Source: Bacteroidetes bacterium UBA2322 (lineage in GTDB: Bacteria > Bacteroidota > Bacteroidia > Chitinophagales > UBA2359). Taken from it: 20,422 nt of DNA. The translations under genes were made by a program, and so were the position numbers. This document shows positions 1 through 8,455 of the stretch, piece after piece. Each line of letters starts with the position of its first letter. The first letter of the stretch is position 1. Under the pieces are notes generated by a model. It worked only from the letters and a program-made list of their open reading frames with translations, searched no databases and was not told where the DNA came from. The stretch is taken from NCBI GenBank assembly GCA_002345145.1, contig DDVC01000193.1, positions 18,892 through 39,313 on the forward strand. The letters are read 5' to 3'.

Positions 1-59
<59 letters not shown>

Positions 60-62
60 CCC

Positions 63-95
63 AAAGCCGGTCAGCTTTTTGACCGGCTTTTCTGT
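63..95 (+). terminator. Intrinsic terminator after tRNA-Met
   Basis: A perfect 11-bp stem (AAAGCCGGTCA at 63-73 with TGACCGGCTTT at 80-90) surrounds a 6-nt T-rich loop and is followed by a short T-rich tail. It begins three bases after the tRNA CCA, where the tRNA transcript should end. A-runs on one arm and T-runs on the other could let it work in both directions. Confidence 0.85.
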
Positions 96-133
96 TTCTC
101 TACCCCCAAACGCCCTGCATCGGTTTTTTGCCG

Positions 134-141
134 TATCTTTG
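134..141 (+). promoter_or_regulatory. Putative Bacteroidota -7 box upstream of era
   Basis: TATCTTTG matches the Bacteroidota -7 consensus TAnnTTTG, lies behind the tRNA terminator and is about 34 bases before the era start codon. I see no clear -33 TTTG at the usual 19-21 base spacing, so support is partial. Confidence 0.5.
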
Positions 142-174
142 CGCCGTTTTATTTACTCTGGTACTTTCTAAGAA

Positions 175-1062
175 ATGGAAAACCCCCACCATAAGGCAGG
201 CTTTGTAAACATTTTGGGCAAGCCCAACGTAGGTAAGTCCACCCTTATGAATAATCTGGTTGGTGAGCGATTAGCCATAATTACCGCTAAGGCTCAAACC
301 ACTCGCCACCGCATCATGGGCATAGTAAACCAGCCCGATTACCAAATTGTATTTTCCGATACGCCCGGCATCATCAACCCGCATTACAAAATGCAGGAAG
401 CCATGATGCGTTTTGTAAAAATATCACTCACCGATGCCGATGTTATTTTATTTGTAGTAGAAACCGGCAACTCCGCCACCGATGTAGAAGATGCCCTCAA
501 ACTACTCAAAAAATCAAAAGCCCCCGTTATTTTACTCCTCAACAAAACCGATTTGGTTAGCAAAGAAGAAACCCTGCGCCTGCTAAGCTACTGGCAAGAG
601 CACGTAAAAGCTGTTTCTTACCTCCCTATTTCGGCAAAAAACGGGTATAACATAAACCACCTGCTCAGCCTCATTGTGGAACTGCTACCGCTTTCTCCAC
701 CTTATTATGACAAAGACGAACTAACCGACCGCCCCGAGCGCTTCTTTATGTCGGAAATTATACGCGAAAAAATCCTACTCACCTATAACGAAGAAATTCC
801 CTACTCGGTAGAAGTACAGATTGACGAGTTTAAAGAAAAACCCGATATTACCTACATAAAAGCCACCATCATTACCAACCGCGCCTCGCAAAAACCCATT
901 TTAATAGGAAAAGACGGTAAAAAACTAAAATCCGTTGGCACCAAAGCCAGAGCCGATATGGAACAGTTTTTACAAAAAAAAGTGTTTTTAGAGTTGTTTG
1001 TAAAAGTAAAAGAAAACTGGCGAGACGATGACCGTTTCCTCCGAAACCGAGGATATGAATAG
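175..1062 (+). CDS. era: GTPase Era, 30S ribosome assembly factor
   Basis: Era is an essential GTPase that binds the 3' end of 16S rRNA and helps mature the 30S subunit at the inner face of the membrane. All signature parts are visible in the 295-residue product. G1 is GKPNVGKS at residues 15-22, switch-I threonines are T42-T43, G3 is DTPG at 62-65 and G4 is NKTD at 123-126. The C-terminal KH RNA-binding domain has its GKDGKKLK loop at about 245-252. Length is normal for Era (about 290-300). The start is the first ATG after a -7-like box, with no Shine-Dalgarno. The related GTPase gene der follows 65 bases downstream on the same strand, so co-transcription is likely. Confidence 0.97.
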   Translation: MENPHHKAGFVNILGKPNVGKSTLMNNLVGERLAIITAKAQTTRHRIMGIVNQPDYQIVFSDTPGIINPHYKMQEAMMRFVKISLTDADVILFVVETGNSATDVEDALKLLKKSKAPVILLLNKTDLVSKEETLRLLSYWQEHVKAVSYLPISAKNGYNINHLLSLIVELLPLSPPYYDKDELTDRPERFFMSEIIREKILLTYNEEIPYSVEVQIDEFKEKPDITYIKATIITNRASQKPILIGKDGKKLKSVGTKARADMEQFLQKKVFLELFVKVKENWRDDDRFLRNRGYE

Positions 1063-1090
1063 CAGATAGCATTGGGTAAATGGAATTTTA

Positions 1091-1118
1091 CCATTCACCT
1101 TTCACCATTCACAATTAG
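1091..1118 (+). repeat. Degenerate heptamer tandem repeat (unit CCATTCA, about 4 copies)
   Basis: Four consecutive 7-mers (CCATTCA, CCTTTCA, CCATTCA, CAATTAG) fill most of the era-der spacer. The first and third are identical, the second differs by one base and the last is more diverged. I see no coding potential. The array ends ten bases before the der start codon, so it would lie in the der leader. Confidence 0.6.
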
Positions 1119-1127
1119 TAAACCAAC

Positions 1128-2438
1128 ATGAGTTTCACTGTTGCCATAGTAGGCAGACCCAACGTAGGAAAATCAACCCTTTTTAACCGCCTTATTGGTA
1201 AGCGCGAAGCCATTGTAGATAACTTTAGCGGTGTAACGCGCGACCGCAAATACGGCGAAAGTTTTTGGAACGGCAAAACCTTTAATGTGGTGGATACAGG
1301 CGGTTTTGTGCCCAACTCCGATGACCTGTTTGAACGAGCCATAGAAGAACAGGTAAAAATAGCCATAGAACACGCATCACTTATTATTTTTTTAGTAGAT
1401 GTAACTACCGGCATTACCGACCTTGACGATGCCATGGCGCGCCTGCTCCGAAAATCGGATAAAACCGTGCTGGTGGTGGTAAATAAAGTGGACGATGGCA
1501 ACCGCATAAACGATGTGCCCGAATTTTACAGCCTCGGGTTTGATGAGCTTTACCCCATTGCCTCCATAAGTGGTAGCGGCACCGGCGATTTGCTCGATGC
1601 CATTACCTCCTACATCAAAGAACCTGCCCCCGCCGCCGAGGGCGAGCGCCACATTCCGCGCATAGCCATTGTAGGACAGCCCAATGTGGGTAAATCATCG
1701 CTCTTAAATGCCTTAGTGGGCGAGCAGCGCCATATTGTAACCCCTATTGCCGGCACTACCCGCGATGCAGTAGATACCTACTACAACATGTTCCAGAAAG
1801 AATTTATTTTAGTGGACACGGCAGGCGTTCGCAAAAAAGCCAAAGTACATGAAAATCTGGAATTTTACTCCGTAATGCGCGCCATAAACGCCCTTGATGC
1901 CGCCGATGTTTGTATGCTGGTAATAGATGCCACCGTGGGCATTGAAATGCAGGATATTAACATATTTCGCTTAGCCGAACGCAAAAAAAAGGGCGTACTC
2001 ATTTTGGTAAACAAGTGGGATGCCGTAGAAAAAGACACCCATACCGCCAAAACTTACACCGATGTTATTAAAGATAAAATTGCCCCGTTTTCTGATGTGC
2101 CTATCATTTTTATATCTGCATTAGAAAAATTGCGCATTTTTAAGGCTATGGAAGAGGCTCTTGATGTGTATGACCGCCGCAAAACCCGCATTGAAACCAG
2201 CGTACTCAACCAGTTCTTGGAAGAAGTTACCACCCAATACCCGCCACCATCAGAAAAAGGAAAGTTTGTTAAAATAAAATACATGACCCAGTTGCCCTTG
2301 CCTTATCCGGCTTTTGCCCTCTTTTGCAACTTTCCGCGTTATGTAAAAGAATCTTACCGCAATTACTTAGAAAACCAACTGCGCAAACGCTATAATTTTT
2401 CGGGTGTTCCGCTAACACTACACTTCCGGCAAAAATAA
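1128..2438 (+). CDS. der: GTPase Der (EngA), double-domain 50S ribosome assembly GTPase
   Basis: Der acts in late 50S subunit assembly and is unusual in having two tandem GTPase domains. In this 436-residue product, domain 1 has GRPNVGKST at 9-17, DTGG at 56-59 and NKVD at 119-122. Domain 2 has GQPNVGKSS at 183-191, DTAG at 230-233 and NKWD at 295-298. A C-terminal KH-like domain occupies about residue 350 to the end. Length and order match the family. The ATG at 1128 is preceded by A-rich sequence rather than a Shine-Dalgarno. It lies 65 bases after era; the spacer holds a short heptamer tandem repeat and no obvious terminator. Confidence 0.97.
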   Translation: MSFTVAIVGRPNVGKSTLFNRLIGKREAIVDNFSGVTRDRKYGESFWNGKTFNVVDTGGFVPNSDDLFERAIEEQVKIAIEHASLIIFLVDVTTGITDLDDAMARLLRKSDKTVLVVVNKVDDGNRINDVPEFYSLGFDELYPIASISGSGTGDLLDAITSYIKEPAPAAEGERHIPRIAIVGQPNVGKSSLLNALVGEQRHIVTPIAGTTRDAVDTYYNMFQKEFILVDTAGVRKKAKVHENLEFYSVMRAINALDAADVCMLVIDATVGIEMQDINIFRLAERKKKGVLILVNKWDAVEKDTHTAKTYTDVIKDKIAPFSDVPIIFISALEKLRIFKAMEEALDVYDRRKTRIETSVLNQFLEEVTTQYPPPSEKGKFVKIKYMTQLPLPYPAFALFCNFPRYVKESYRNYLENQLRKRYNFSGVPLTLHFRQK

Positions 2439-2522
2439 GCCTACCCAAACCGGCCATTTTGAACTATCCGATTACCACCGCCCCTGAAAAAAAACCGATA
2501 CAGACACTTTAATCCTTTTACC

Positions 2523-3011
2523 ATGAGTGTACTTACGCAAATAGAAAGTAAAATCCTTACGCCCGAGCAACTTAGGTTTAAACTGCACTACTGGCGGTTT
2601 AAAGACCAAAAAATAGGATTTACCAACGGCTGTTTCGATTTGTTGCACCTTGGGCACATTTACACACTTACCCAGTCTGCACAGCACTGCCACGTATTGA
2701 TAGTGGGTTTAAACTCCGATGAATCGGTAAAACGGCTCAAAGGACATACCCGCCCTGCACAGTCGCAGCAAACCCGCGCTTTGGTTTTGGCTTCGCTATC
2801 GTATGTGAGCGCAGTAGTTATTTTTGACGAAGATACACCCTACCACCTCATAGAACTAATACAGCCCGATGTACTGGTAAAAGGCGGCGATTATGAAAAA
2901 GCCAATATCGTAGGCGCCGATATAGTAGAAAAAAATGGCGGTACGGTAATGGTAGTGCCTTATTTACAAGGCTACTCTACTACCGAGCTGCTCACAAAAA
3001 TGGGCAACTGA
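2523..3011 (+). CDS. rfaE2: D-glycero-beta-D-manno-heptose 1-phosphate adenylyltransferase (RfaE2-like)
   Basis: The 162-residue product is a stand-alone nucleotidyltransferase resembling the C-terminal half of HldE/RfaE, which makes ADP-heptose for lipopolysaccharide core and other glycans. The family motifs are present: GCFD at 36-39, HLGH (the HxGH nucleotide-binding motif) at 42-45 and a C-terminal segment ending in a STTELL-like motif. The RPxQ..R segment and the KGGDYEKANIVGAD segment are also typical of RfaE2. Length fits the single-domain form (about 155-165). The sugar-kinase half and the other heptose genes are not in the window. It lies 84 bases after der on the same strand. A generic glycerol-3-phosphate cytidylyltransferase-like role is the main alternative. 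Confidence 0.85.
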   Translation: MSVLTQIESKILTPEQLRFKLHYWRFKDQKIGFTNGCFDLLHLGHIYTLTQSAQHCHVLIVGLNSDESVKRLKGHTRPAQSQQTRALVLASLSYVSAVVIFDEDTPYHLIELIQPDVLVKGGDYEKANIVGADIVEKNGGTVMVVPYLQGYSTTELLTKMGN

Positions 3012-3108
3012 GTACCCCAAACATTATTATTTGTATTGAATAAATTTTGCCGATGTGCATAAACATCAACAGGCTCCATTGCTCCCATGCCATGCCCTAT
3101 TTACCGGC

Positions 3109-5454
3109 TTACCTATGCCACTGCACCTGCACACCACCGTAGTAATTTCGGGCGGGCGAGGGGTTAAAGTAGCGTTTGCCCGGGGCGTTTAGGTTATGAA
3201 AAGCACTGTACTGCTCATTGAGCAGGTTGTTGGCGCCGGCAAAAAGCTCTATCTGCCATCGGGTAAACAGGGTTTTTCGGTAGCCCAATCGGGCATTAAG
3301 CAGGTGGTAAGCAGGGGCAAAATCGGTATTGGCATTATTGAGCGGCGTTTGGGCGTAAAAATTGTGATTCAGGTTTAGGTAAAAGCCCCATTTAAAAGCA
3401 AGTTTTGCCGCAGCGCTAACCGTATGCGGGGCTACGCCGGGCAGTTGGTTATTGGCAAAGGCATCGGGCTGTAGGTTAGTATATCGGGTAAACACAAAAG
3501 GTTGTCGGGCATAGCTCAGTAAAACCATGCATTCCGAAAGCATTTTCTGTTCATCATTGGCAAGGGTAGCTTGGAGCATAGCCTCTACCCCTTGGTGTTG
3601 GGTTTTACCTGAGTTGTAGTAAATGGCCGGTTGCCCTTGTGCCAGTATTTCGTTTTTGAGCAGTAGGCGGTAGGCATTTACCTCTGCAAACAACTTGCCC
3701 CGCCAAAAACTGCCCCTAATGCCCAACTCATAGTTAGCGCCGGTTTCGGCTTGCAGGTTTAGGTTTAGCGAGCCATTGGGCAATACTAACTCCTCAGCAG
3801 CGGGCGGGGCAAACCCACGGCTAATGCTGCCCTGTAATGCCACCGTTTTCCAAATTGTTTTAACCACTCCTAATCGGGGCGAAAAAACAGGTTGCAGGTT
3901 TTGGGCAAAGGTAAACAGCGCAGTATCGGGTCGGGCGGTTGGCAGGAGTTGGTCTATTTGGTATCGGTTAAAGTTATAGCTTCCGCCCATTACCACCTGC
4001 AATTGCCAGGGCAGCTCTACTGCTGCCTGTGCAAAAACAGATAATTGCGATAAAAATAGCTCGTTGTCTTGTCGTATAGCGCCGGGTGCGCCTTGCAGGT
4101 TTACATAATCCTTAGTGGCAAGAAAACTGTGCAGCCACTCAGCGCCGGCGGTTAATCGGGCAGTAATGGCGCTGCCTAATTGGTTTTGGTAAGTAGTTTG
4201 GGTGCGCAGGTTAAAGCCGCTTCCGCTTTCGCGTTTAATACCGCTGTTAAAAGCATTAGTGCCATAAGGGTTGTCTTTTACCTCCCAAAACCCCGATGCA
4301 GAGGCAAGGTTAGTAAGGTTTTTATTTACCCTATACCGGTGCGAAACCCCAGCTATCAGTCGTTGTTTGTTTACATTGGCATTCAGCGTTTGCGCTTGCC
4401 CGCCAAACTGGCGCGGGTTGGCAGCTACGGCGGCGCTGTCTATATTACCGGCTATCTGAAAACGCACATCGGCATACAGCGCCATAAGGGTAATGGTATT
4501 TTTGGCATCGGGATAAAATCGGGTAAGCAGGTTTACGCCGTCAAACCTGTGGTTTTCATGTTGGCGGTAGCCGTTCCAGCGGCGGCGGGTATAAATAGCG
4601 GTAGCATCGGCTTGTTGGGTAGCGGTTTGCAGTTGGGCAGAGTACTGTTGCAGTCCGTAGCTGCCTGCCATAGCGCCGGTTTTAATTTGCATACCGGTGG
4701 CGGGTGGCGGGTTGGCGGTAAACAGCAGCGCTCCGCCGGTACCGGCTCCATACAAGCTGCTTGCCGGTCCTTTTACCACTTCTACGGCATCGGGCAGTAG
4801 GGGGTCTATGTTGTTAATGGGGTTTTCGCCACCGGCATCGGTAATGGGTATATCGTTTAAGTACATTTTGATATTGCGCATACCAAAAGGTGAGCGCAGC
4901 AAACTCCCCCTGATAGAAATGCGATAACTGCCCATAGAACGCTGCTCCATTTTAACCCCCGCCACCGTATTTAGGGCAGGCAGGTAGTTGGTATTATCGG
5001 TTAATTGCAGCAAGGCGGCAGGCAACCTAACCACAGCGGCGGGTGTTTGCAGCAGTTTTTGCCCGGTATGGTAGGCGGTAATGTTTACCGTTGCCAGCTC
5101 TTGCTCATTGGGAGCCAGTAGGCAAGTAAGGGGCAAATTGGTAGGCACAACGGCTATTTTTTGGGCAATAAAACCCAAAAAACTAACCGAAATATGGTCA
5201 TCGGAAGGCAAAACAGCCAGGGTAAACAGCCCTGCATGGTTGGTTGTAGTGGCTGTGCCCGATGGCAGCGCTACCACCATAGCGCCTGCAAGCGGCTCGC
5301 GCGTTTGTGCATGGAGTACAGCGCCGCTAAGAGTTTGCGCCATAACCGCACTGCCTGTAAACCCTAACCCTGCCAAACCGGTAAAACAGAGCCATTGTAA
5401 GCAAACAGCAAAATAAAAATGGTTAATATAGGGGCAATGTAAACGGTAAAGCAT
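3109..5454 (-). CDS. TonB-dependent outer-membrane receptor with carboxypeptidase-regulatory-like domain
   Basis: From ATG at 5454 the product is 781 residues. It has a signal peptide (about 1-40, hydrophobic core, AVMA-Q cleavage region), then a carboxypeptidase-D regulatory-like beta-sandwich (about 41-110). A TonB plug follows (about 130-250), with RISIRGS near 178-184, a YLNDIPITDAGG segment and VVKGPASSLYGAGTGG near 227-241. The rest is a 22-strand-type barrel rich in alternating aromatic and polar residues. Such receptors import large substrates such as siderophores or vitamin B12 using TonB energy. No SusD partner or ligand-specific gene is adjacent, so the substrate is unknown; an iron chelate is only a guess from the single-gene layout. 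The frame is open from an in-frame TTG at 5466, but that codon overlaps the predicted -7 box, so I chose the ATG. Confidence 0.92.
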   Translation of the reverse strand: MLYRLHCPYINHFYFAVCLQWLCFTGLAGLGFTGSAVMAQTLSGAVLHAQTREPLAGAMVVALPSGTATTTNHAGLFTLAVLPSDDHISVSFLGFIAQKIAVVPTNLPLTCLLAPNEQELATVNITAYHTGQKLLQTPAAVVRLPAALLQLTDNTNYLPALNTVAGVKMEQRSMGSYRISIRGSLLRSPFGMRNIKMYLNDIPITDAGGENPINNIDPLLPDAVEVVKGPASSLYGAGTGGALLFTANPPPATGMQIKTGAMAGSYGLQQYSAQLQTATQQADATAIYTRRRWNGYRQHENHRFDGVNLLTRFYPDAKNTITLMALYADVRFQIAGNIDSAAVAANPRQFGGQAQTLNANVNKQRLIAGVSHRYRVNKNLTNLASASGFWEVKDNPYGTNAFNSGIKRESGSGFNLRTQTTYQNQLGSAITARLTAGAEWLHSFLATKDYVNLQGAPGAIRQDNELFLSQLSVFAQAAVELPWQLQVVMGGSYNFNRYQIDQLLPTARPDTALFTFAQNLQPVFSPRLGVVKTIWKTVALQGSISRGFAPPAAEELVLPNGSLNLNLQAETGANYELGIRGSFWRGKLFAEVNAYRLLLKNEILAQGQPAIYYNSGKTQHQGVEAMLQATLANDEQKMLSECMVLLSYARQPFVFTRYTNLQPDAFANNQLPGVAPHTVSAAAKLAFKWGFYLNLNHNFYAQTPLNNANTDFAPAYHLLNARLGYRKTLFTRWQIELFAGANNLLNEQYSAFHNLNAPGKRYFNPSPARNYYGGVQVQWHR

Positions 5455-5463
5455 CTTTTTGTG

Positions 5464-5471
5464 CAAAAGTA
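5464..5471 (-). promoter_or_regulatory. Putative -7 box for the TonB receptor gene
   Basis: On the minus strand the sequence reads TACTTTTG, a full match to TAnnTTTG. It ends only nine bases before the ATG at 5454. With a start site a few bases downstream of the box, the transcript would have almost no leader. No clear -33 element is visible at the expected distance. Confidence 0.5.
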
Positions 5472-5484
5472 GTGTTTTGATTTG

Positions 5485-5492
5485 TAAATTTG
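5485..5492 (+). promoter_or_regulatory. Possible -7 box for recF
   Basis: TAAATTTG fits TAnnTTTG on the plus strand in the divergent region between the TonB receptor gene and recF. A TTTG at 5458-5461 lies 23 bases upstream, slightly beyond the usual spacing. The implied recF leader of about 170 bases is long, so this is tentative. Confidence 0.35.
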
Positions 5493-5666
5493 CAGTTGCA
5501 AAAGGTGGGCTGTGCCTAAATTTACGCTACAGCACACCAAATTAGTTAAAATTCGTATAAATTATTGCGTTTTTTTCAATAATACCGCAGCCATTCAAGA
5601 TGTTGTTAACAAAAATTACGCCCTATTTTTACCTCCGTTCACGTATTTGTTTTACCCCCAAAACAC

Positions 5667-6794
5667 ATGTATTTACAGCAAATAAACCTTACCAACTACA
5701 AAAACTATAATGGTAACACCAACAATAAACTGGAATTTTCGCCCGGGTTTAACTTTTTGGTTGGACAAAACGGTGCCGGAAAAACCAATTTGTTAGATGC
5801 CGTGTATTACCTCTGTTTTTGCAAAAGCTATTTCAGCTCTACCGATGCCCAAAATGTGCATCATGGTAAGGATTTTTTTAGGGTTGAAGGCACTTTTGAC
5901 CTGAACGGACAGCCCGAAAACATCTGCGCAAAATTTGGTGCCGGACGCAAAAAGGAGTTTAACCGAAACGGTGTGGCTTATGAGCGATTATCGGAACATA
6001 TAGGGCTTTTGCCATTGGTAATGATTGCCCCCGATGATACAGCGCTCATAAAAGACGGCAGCGAGGAACGCCGAAAAGCATTAGACACCGCTATTTCGCA
6101 AATAAACAAACCTTACTTAGATGCGCTGATTGCTTACAATAAAGTACTCCAACAGCGCAATGCACTCCTTAAAAATTTTGCAGAGCGCAATTATTTTAAC
6201 CTCCAACTTTTAGAAACCTACAATGCCCAGCTAACTGCGCCGGCTATGGTAATTTTTCAAACCCGACAACAAATAACTACCCAACTTACTCCTATAATTG
6301 AGCAGTTTTACTGCCAACTCAGCCAACACCAGGAAACAGTGAACTGCCTTTACCAATCGCCCCTACATGGTAAAAACTTTGCCCAACTCCTTACAAATAA
6401 CCTTCCCACCGACCGCCAACTGCAACGCACCACCGAAGGAGTGCATAAAGATGACCTCGAATTTACCATAAACGGCTACCCGCTAAAAAAATTTGGCTCA
6501 CAAGGGCAACAAAAATCCTTCCTTATAGCGTTTAAATTGGCTATTTACCAACTTATAGCCCAATACAGCGGTAAATTGCCCCTGCTGCTTTTAGACGATA
6601 TCTTTGATAAATTAGACGAACAGCGTACTGCCCAATTGGTGCAAATGGTCAATACCCCAAATTTTGGTCAGGTTTTTATTTCTGATACTCAACCCAACAG
6701 AATGAAGGCAATTTTTGATAAATTTGCAGTGCCTTACCAAATTTTTTATATTAACAACGGAGCTGCCCAGCCCAATGTGGTAGGAGCAAAATAA
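5667..6794 (+). CDS. recF: DNA replication/repair protein RecF
   Basis: RecF is an SMC-like ATPase that, with RecO and RecR, loads RecA at gapped or stalled forks. The 375-residue product shows the start typical of RecF (LTNYKNY region, about 8-14) and Walker A GQNGAGKT at 33-40. The ABC-type signature GSQGQQKS is at 277-284 and Walker B LLLLDD is at about 306-311, followed by the D-loop. Length fits (about 360-375). It is divergent from the TonB receptor gene across a gap of about 210 bp and is followed 37 bases later by a DUF721 gene. That pairing is common, but dnaA, dnaN and gyrB are not here, so this is not the classical origin cluster. Confidence 0.96.
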   Translation: MYLQQINLTNYKNYNGNTNNKLEFSPGFNFLVGQNGAGKTNLLDAVYYLCFCKSYFSSTDAQNVHHGKDFFRVEGTFDLNGQPENICAKFGAGRKKEFNRNGVAYERLSEHIGLLPLVMIAPDDTALIKDGSEERRKALDTAISQINKPYLDALIAYNKVLQQRNALLKNFAERNYFNLQLLETYNAQLTAPAMVIFQTRQQITTQLTPIIEQFYCQLSQHQETVNCLYQSPLHGKNFAQLLTNNLPTDRQLQRTTEGVHKDDLEFTINGYPLKKFGSQGQQKSFLIAFKLAIYQLIAQYSGKLPLLLLDDIFDKLDEQRTAQLVQMVNTPNFGQVFISDTQPNRMKAIFDKFAVPYQIFYINNGAAQPNVVGAK

Positions 6795-6831
6795 CCCCGC
6801 TAACCCACTTTAATACCTAAAATTACCACCT

Positions 6832-7131
6832 ATGCCGCCCCGAAACCCTAACGAACAAACCCTGAAAGATGCCCTGAAAGACTATTTTAACCTCTTTCAG
6901 CTCAATAACCGCCTCCACAATGCCCGAGTACAAAACCATTGGGCAGCGTTAATGGGCGCTAACATTGCAGAACAAACCCAAAAAGTTTGGGTTAAAAATG
7001 GCGTGTTGTACGTTACCCTAAAATCTGCTACGCTTAAACAGGAACTTTCTTTTGCCAAGTCCAAAATTGTTCAACGCATAAACGAAAAATTAGGCGAAGA
7101 CCATATTAAAGACGTGGTTTTTTGGTTGTAA
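6832..7131 (+). CDS. DUF721 / DciA-like protein, putative replicative-helicase loader
   Basis: This is a small basic 99-residue protein of the DUF721 family. It has an N-terminal helical part (about 8-50, with the WAALMG segment at about 37-42) and a C-terminal part with VWVKNGVLYVTLKSATLKQELSF, the recognisable DUF721 strand pair. DciA proteins of this family are known to bind and help load the DnaB helicase in bacteria lacking DnaC/DnaI; the role here is inferred from family and context. It lies 37 bases after recF, which fits one operon. I saw no zinc-binding cysteines. Confidence 0.85.
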   Translation: MPPRNPNEQTLKDALKDYFNLFQLNNRLHNARVQNHWAALMGANIAEQTQKVWVKNGVLYVTLKSATLKQELSFAKSKIVQRINEKLGEDHIKDVVFWL

Positions 7132-7265
7132 CCAACTTTATTAACCCCCAAACAACCGTTTTCTCTATTTTTCACTCCTTGGTAATAACCGGCGTTTGTG
7201 TTGGTTGCGTTTTGTATGCCCAACCCATAGCCCCCAATTTTTAACTTTAATTCCTAATTACTGCC

Positions 7266-8420
7266 ATGAAGCGCCTGCTTACTCGTTTTCATCTTCCAAT
7301 AATACCGCTGCTGCTATATTTGTGTTTTTCGGTAAATACCCTTGCCCAAGACTACAATTATTACAATTACGGCGAACCCGATACTGCCGATGTTTTAAAA
7401 CCGTCAAAAAAGGAAAAGAAGAAAAAGAAAAAAAACAGCACTGCCGAAACACCTTTTCCTGAGTACAATACACCCGAAGAAGAAGAAAAAGCGGTGCTGA
7501 AAAAGCCAAGCGGCTTTGATATGTACGGCTCCGATGTGCCCGATAACAATTTTGACCCTGCCAACCCTTACGGAACCGAACCAAAACAGCGAAAAAAGAA
7601 AGAAAAACAAGCAAAAACCGGTAAACAAAACCAACTACAAGATAATAGTCCCGATGTAATTAATCTAGATTTAAGCGCTTTGTATCAGGTTAATTTTACC
7701 GATACCGTTATTGTAGAAGACAAACGAAAAAAAAGCAAAGAACCAACCGAAATCAGTTTTAAGGCAAAAGAAGACGTTAAATACTACTACAATCAAGCCG
7801 TTTTAAAACTCAATAACAGCAATTACGAAGCTGCCATAGAACTGTTAGACAAGTGTTTAGCCCGTGACCCTACCAACAAAGACGCACTACAAATGCGCGC
7901 CAACTGCTATACCGAGCTTAAAAAATATAAACAAGCCCTAAAAGACTATAACCGCGCCGTAAAATTAGATGCCGCCGACCCTATATTGCAGTACAACAAA
8001 GCTACTACCCTGCTCAAAATGGGTAAGCTGAACGATGCCATTGAAACCTTTGATGTGGCGGTAAACTACAAGCCCGATTATATTTTTGCTCTACAAGGCA
8101 GAGCTTCTGCCAAAACCATAAACGGCGATTATGCCGGAGCCATAGAAGATTACAGCTTAGTACTTGACCAAAACCCGCTATTTATTGCCGCCCTTAAAGG
8201 CAGAGGCGTAGCCAAAGGATTGCTGCGCAGGTATGATGATGCGGTTAATGATTTTTCGGCGGTTATTGAGCTACAAAGCTCTGATGGTATGGCGTACTAC
8301 TACCGAGGGCTGGCATACATAAGCCTTAACCAGCCCTTTAAAGGCTGCTCCGATTTTGACCGCGCTTACCAGCTTAATGTTAAACAGGCTTACTTTGATA
8401 TTAAAGAGTACTGTCGTTAA
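7266..8420 (+). CDS. Secreted tetratricopeptide-repeat protein
   Basis: The 384-residue protein starts with a signal peptide (MKRLL..., hydrophobic core 10-22, probable cleavage near TLAQ at 25-28). A low-complexity stretch follows with lysine-rich runs at about 46-57 and 108-120 and acidic patches between them. From about residue 172 to the end there are about six tandem TPR units of 34 residues, carrying the usual A/G-Y-A-P pattern (for example YEAAIELLDKCLARDP and YKQALKDYNRAVKLDA). TPR arrays bind other proteins, so a periplasmic or cell-surface scaffold is likely, but the partner is unknown. The final unit ends at a Cys-Arg C terminus. The next gene starts 35 bases later on the same strand. 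Confidence 0.85.
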   Translation: MKRLLTRFHLPIIPLLLYLCFSVNTLAQDYNYYNYGEPDTADVLKPSKKEKKKKKKNSTAETPFPEYNTPEEEEKAVLKKPSGFDMYGSDVPDNNFDPANPYGTEPKQRKKKEKQAKTGKQNQLQDNSPDVINLDLSALYQVNFTDTVIVEDKRKKSKEPTEISFKAKEDVKYYYNQAVLKLNNSNYEAAIELLDKCLARDPTNKDALQMRANCYTELKKYKQALKDYNRAVKLDAADPILQYNKATTLLKMGKLNDAIETFDVAVNYKPDYIFALQGRASAKTINGDYAGAIEDYSLVLDQNPLFIAALKGRGVAKGLLRRYDDAVNDFSAVIELQSSDGMAYYYRGLAYISLNQPFKGCSDFDRAYQLNVKQAYFDIKEYCR

Positions 8421-8455
8421 ATTGCGCCGGTTTTATCCAATACACACCACTCCCC

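Noticed and set aside
3048..3070. GATGT/ACATC inverted repeat between rfaE2 and the TonB receptor gene
   Set aside because: Five base pairs with no U-run on either strand is too weak to call a terminator.
4180..4800. 206-codon plus-strand frame inside the TonB receptor gene
   Set aside because: It is antisense to a well-supported receptor gene and its translation has no recognisable fold or start context.
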